Assembly (NCBI GenBank): GCA_009702465.1
Contig: WLHY01000036.1
Coordinates: 1-7,937 of the forward strand
Direction of reading: 5' to 3'
DNA from: Actinomycetota bacterium
GTDB lineage: Bacteria; Actinomycetota; Actinomycetes; Nanopelagicales; Nanopelagicaceae
Length of the DNA: 7,937 bases
Shown here: positions 7,040 through 7,937 of the stretch, one piece after another
Numbering within the stretch: the first letter of the stretch is position 1
Layout: every line of letters begins with the position of its first letter
Notes under the pieces: generated by a model
Database searches by the model: none
What the model saw: the letters and a program-made list of their open reading frames with translations, nothing else
Told to the model about the DNA's origin: nothing
Position numbers and translations under genes: made by a program

Positions 7040-7937
7040 CAGCCATTCCAACCTTTAGCTGACATTGAACTTTGGTTTATAGATTTTTTGATCTTAAAAA
7101 TACCCTTCATTAAGGCAGGAGCTGCGATAAAGAGCACAATCAAAGCTTGAATGATTTGGACAATCTCAAGTGGAGTTCCAGTATTTGATTGCAATGTTCG
7201 GCCACCCGTTTGAAGAGCACCAAATAAAGATGCCGCAAGTACTGTGCCAATTGGCGTTGCTTGACCAAGTACGGCGACGGTAATGCCGTCAAAACCAAAT
7301 GAGCCTGCCACACCAGCAGTTAACGCATACTCAGTTCCCAGAACATGCAGTGCACCACCTAGACCAGCAAGCGCGCCACAGATAAACATAGTTGCCGTGG
7401 TTACAAATGGAATTGAGATACCAGCGGATTTTGCTGCGTTGGCATTTGCACCAACCGCCCGAAATTTAAAGCCTAAGGTGCTTCGATTTAGCAGCCACCA
7501 AACCATTATTACCGCTGCTAATGAGATAAAAATACCGATGTGTATTCGTTGCTCAACACCAAATAACTTGGGCAATTGTGCACTTGGATTTACCTCTGGT
7601 GCAATCGGGTCAAAACGTTCTGGCCGAAGAAATGTCTTTGTTTTTAGTAACCATAAAATAAACAAGGCCGCTACATAATTAAGCATGATAGTGACAATCA
7701 CCTCATGAGCGCCTGTCTTCGCCTTTAGCAATCCAACTACACCACCAAACAAGCCAGCGAAAATAACTCCTGTCACCAAAGCTAAGCTCACATGTAGCAC
7801 TGGATTAAACTCATAACGGAATCCAATATAAGAGGCACCGATTGCACCAAAGATAAATTGTCCTTGAGCGCCAATGTTAAATAGACCAGATTTAAATGCC
7901 AGCGCTACTGATAAACCTGCCAAAATTAATGGTGTCG
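7039..7937 (-). CDS. Nucleoside-type ABC transporter permease, NupP/YufP-like, 5'-truncated by the window edge
   Basis: First permease of the importer, expected to pair with the NupQ-like protein in the membrane. The frame is open through the right edge: the codons before the TTG at 7921-7923 read TPLI and continue the family's conserved LAGLSVALAFKSGLFNIGAQGQ block, so that TTG is internal and the true start lies outside. About 298 residues are visible against about 350 or more in full-length members. The visible part has many hydrophobic segments. Its coupling-loop region reads FRAVGANANAAKSAGI followed by a Gly/Ala-rich segment (CGALAGLGGALHVLG), and GFDGITVAVLGQATPIG is characteristic of YufP. 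The C-terminus is basic and polar (KGIFKIKKSINQ onward), presumably cytoplasmic. The stop TGA (7039-7041) shares one base with the ATG of the next permease. ATPase and lipoprotein genes are expected beyond 7937. Substrate is inferred from context. Confidence 0.92.
   Translation of the reverse strand, partial: TPLILAGLSVALAFKSGLFNIGAQGQFIFGAIGASYIGFRYEFNPVLHVSLALVTGVIFAGLFGGVVGLLKAKTGAHEVIVTIMLNYVAALFILWLLKTKTFLRPERFDPIAPEVNPSAQLPKLFGVEQRIHIGIFISLAAVIMVWWLLNRSTLGFKFRAVGANANAAKSAGISIPFVTTATMFICGALAGLGGALHVLGTEYALTAGVAGSFGFDGITVAVLGQATPIGTVLAASLFGALQTGGRTLQSNTGTPLEIVQIIQALIVLFIAAPALMKGIFKIKKSINQSSMSAKGWNG
7047..7049 (-). promoter_or_regulatory. Minimal Shine-Dalgarno deciding the NupQ-like start
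   Basis: GGA on the minus strand, 7 nt before the ATG at 7039 and inside the end of the upstream permease gene, supports the ATG over the TTG at 7051. The TTG has only an AAAGG (7052-7056) touching it with no spacer. The AAAGG could add support to the ATG at a long 12-nt spacing. Confidence 0.4.

Noticed and set aside
7049..7051. TTG at 7049-7051 as the start of the NupQ-like permease
   Set aside because: The purine-rich AAAGG touches the codon with no spacer, while the ATG 12 nt downstream forms TGATG and has a GGA at good spacing. The four-residue difference has no functional consequence I can see.
7283..7678. Open frame on the + strand opposite the NupP-like permease
   Set aside because: Antisense shadow of a membrane protein gene, Pro/Ala/Asn-rich with no recognisable motif and no clear ribosome binding site.
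7921..7923. TTG at 7921-7923 as the start of the NupP-like permease
   Set aside because: It falls inside a conserved block, and the frame stays open to the window edge with matching residues (TPLI) before it.
1..7937. A novel defence, mobile or other undescribed system
   Set aside because: Every gene belongs to a recognised nucleoside transport or metabolism family, with uniform base composition and no repeats, integrase, transposase, CRISPR or RNA gene.

Overview
The window is a compact actinobacterial nucleoside uptake and salvage locus. It reads as two convergent gene blocks with almost no non-coding DNA. The protein families and gene order are actinobacterial: punA-pmmB faces add-deoA-cdd, the same arrangement I recall around Rv3307-Rv3315c in Mycobacterium tuberculosis, where further genes including upp lie between. 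The DNA is A/T-rich, unlike typical high-GC Actinobacteria. Gaps between genes are 0-40 nt, several genes overlap, and GTG starts are frequent. This fits a streamlined low-GC aquatic actinobacterium, for example the acI/Nanopelagicales lineage. That placement is inference from composition and layout, not from a marker gene.

Layout: on the + strand (1-2971) are a 5'-truncated maf (nucleotide pyrophosphatase), punA (trimeric-type purine nucleoside phosphorylase) and pmmB (an alpha-D-phosphohexomutase-superfamily enzyme, plausibly acting here as a phosphopentomutase). On the - strand, read from the right edge leftward, are a 5'-truncated nucleoside ABC permease (NupP/YufP-like), a second permease (NupQ/YufQ-like), cdd (cytidine deaminase), deoA (thymidine/pyrimidine phosphorylase) and add (adenosine deaminase). 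The two blocks meet tail to tail at 2955-2971, where pmmB and add share 17 nt. No stretch longer than about 40 nt lacks a gene.

How the genes work together (family knowledge plus inference): the permeases, with an ATPase and substrate-binding lipoprotein presumably beyond the right edge, import nucleosides. Cdd and Add deaminate cytidine and adenosine nucleosides. DeoA and PunA split the products by phosphorolysis into free bases and (deoxy)ribose-1-phosphate. The mutase can convert pentose-1-phosphate to pentose-5-phosphate for central metabolism. Maf would remove non-canonical nucleotides. Genes for deoxyribose-phosphate aldolase and uracil phosphoribosyltransferase are not in the window.

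I see no mobile element, CRISPR array, tRNA, rRNA or riboswitch, and no convincing evidence of an undescribed system. The most notable points are the quasi-palindromic stop-to-stop overlap at the convergent junction, a weak candidate terminator embedded in the add coding sequence, an intragenic GATC-rich inverted repeat in pmmB, and the likely mis-specified function of the mutase.
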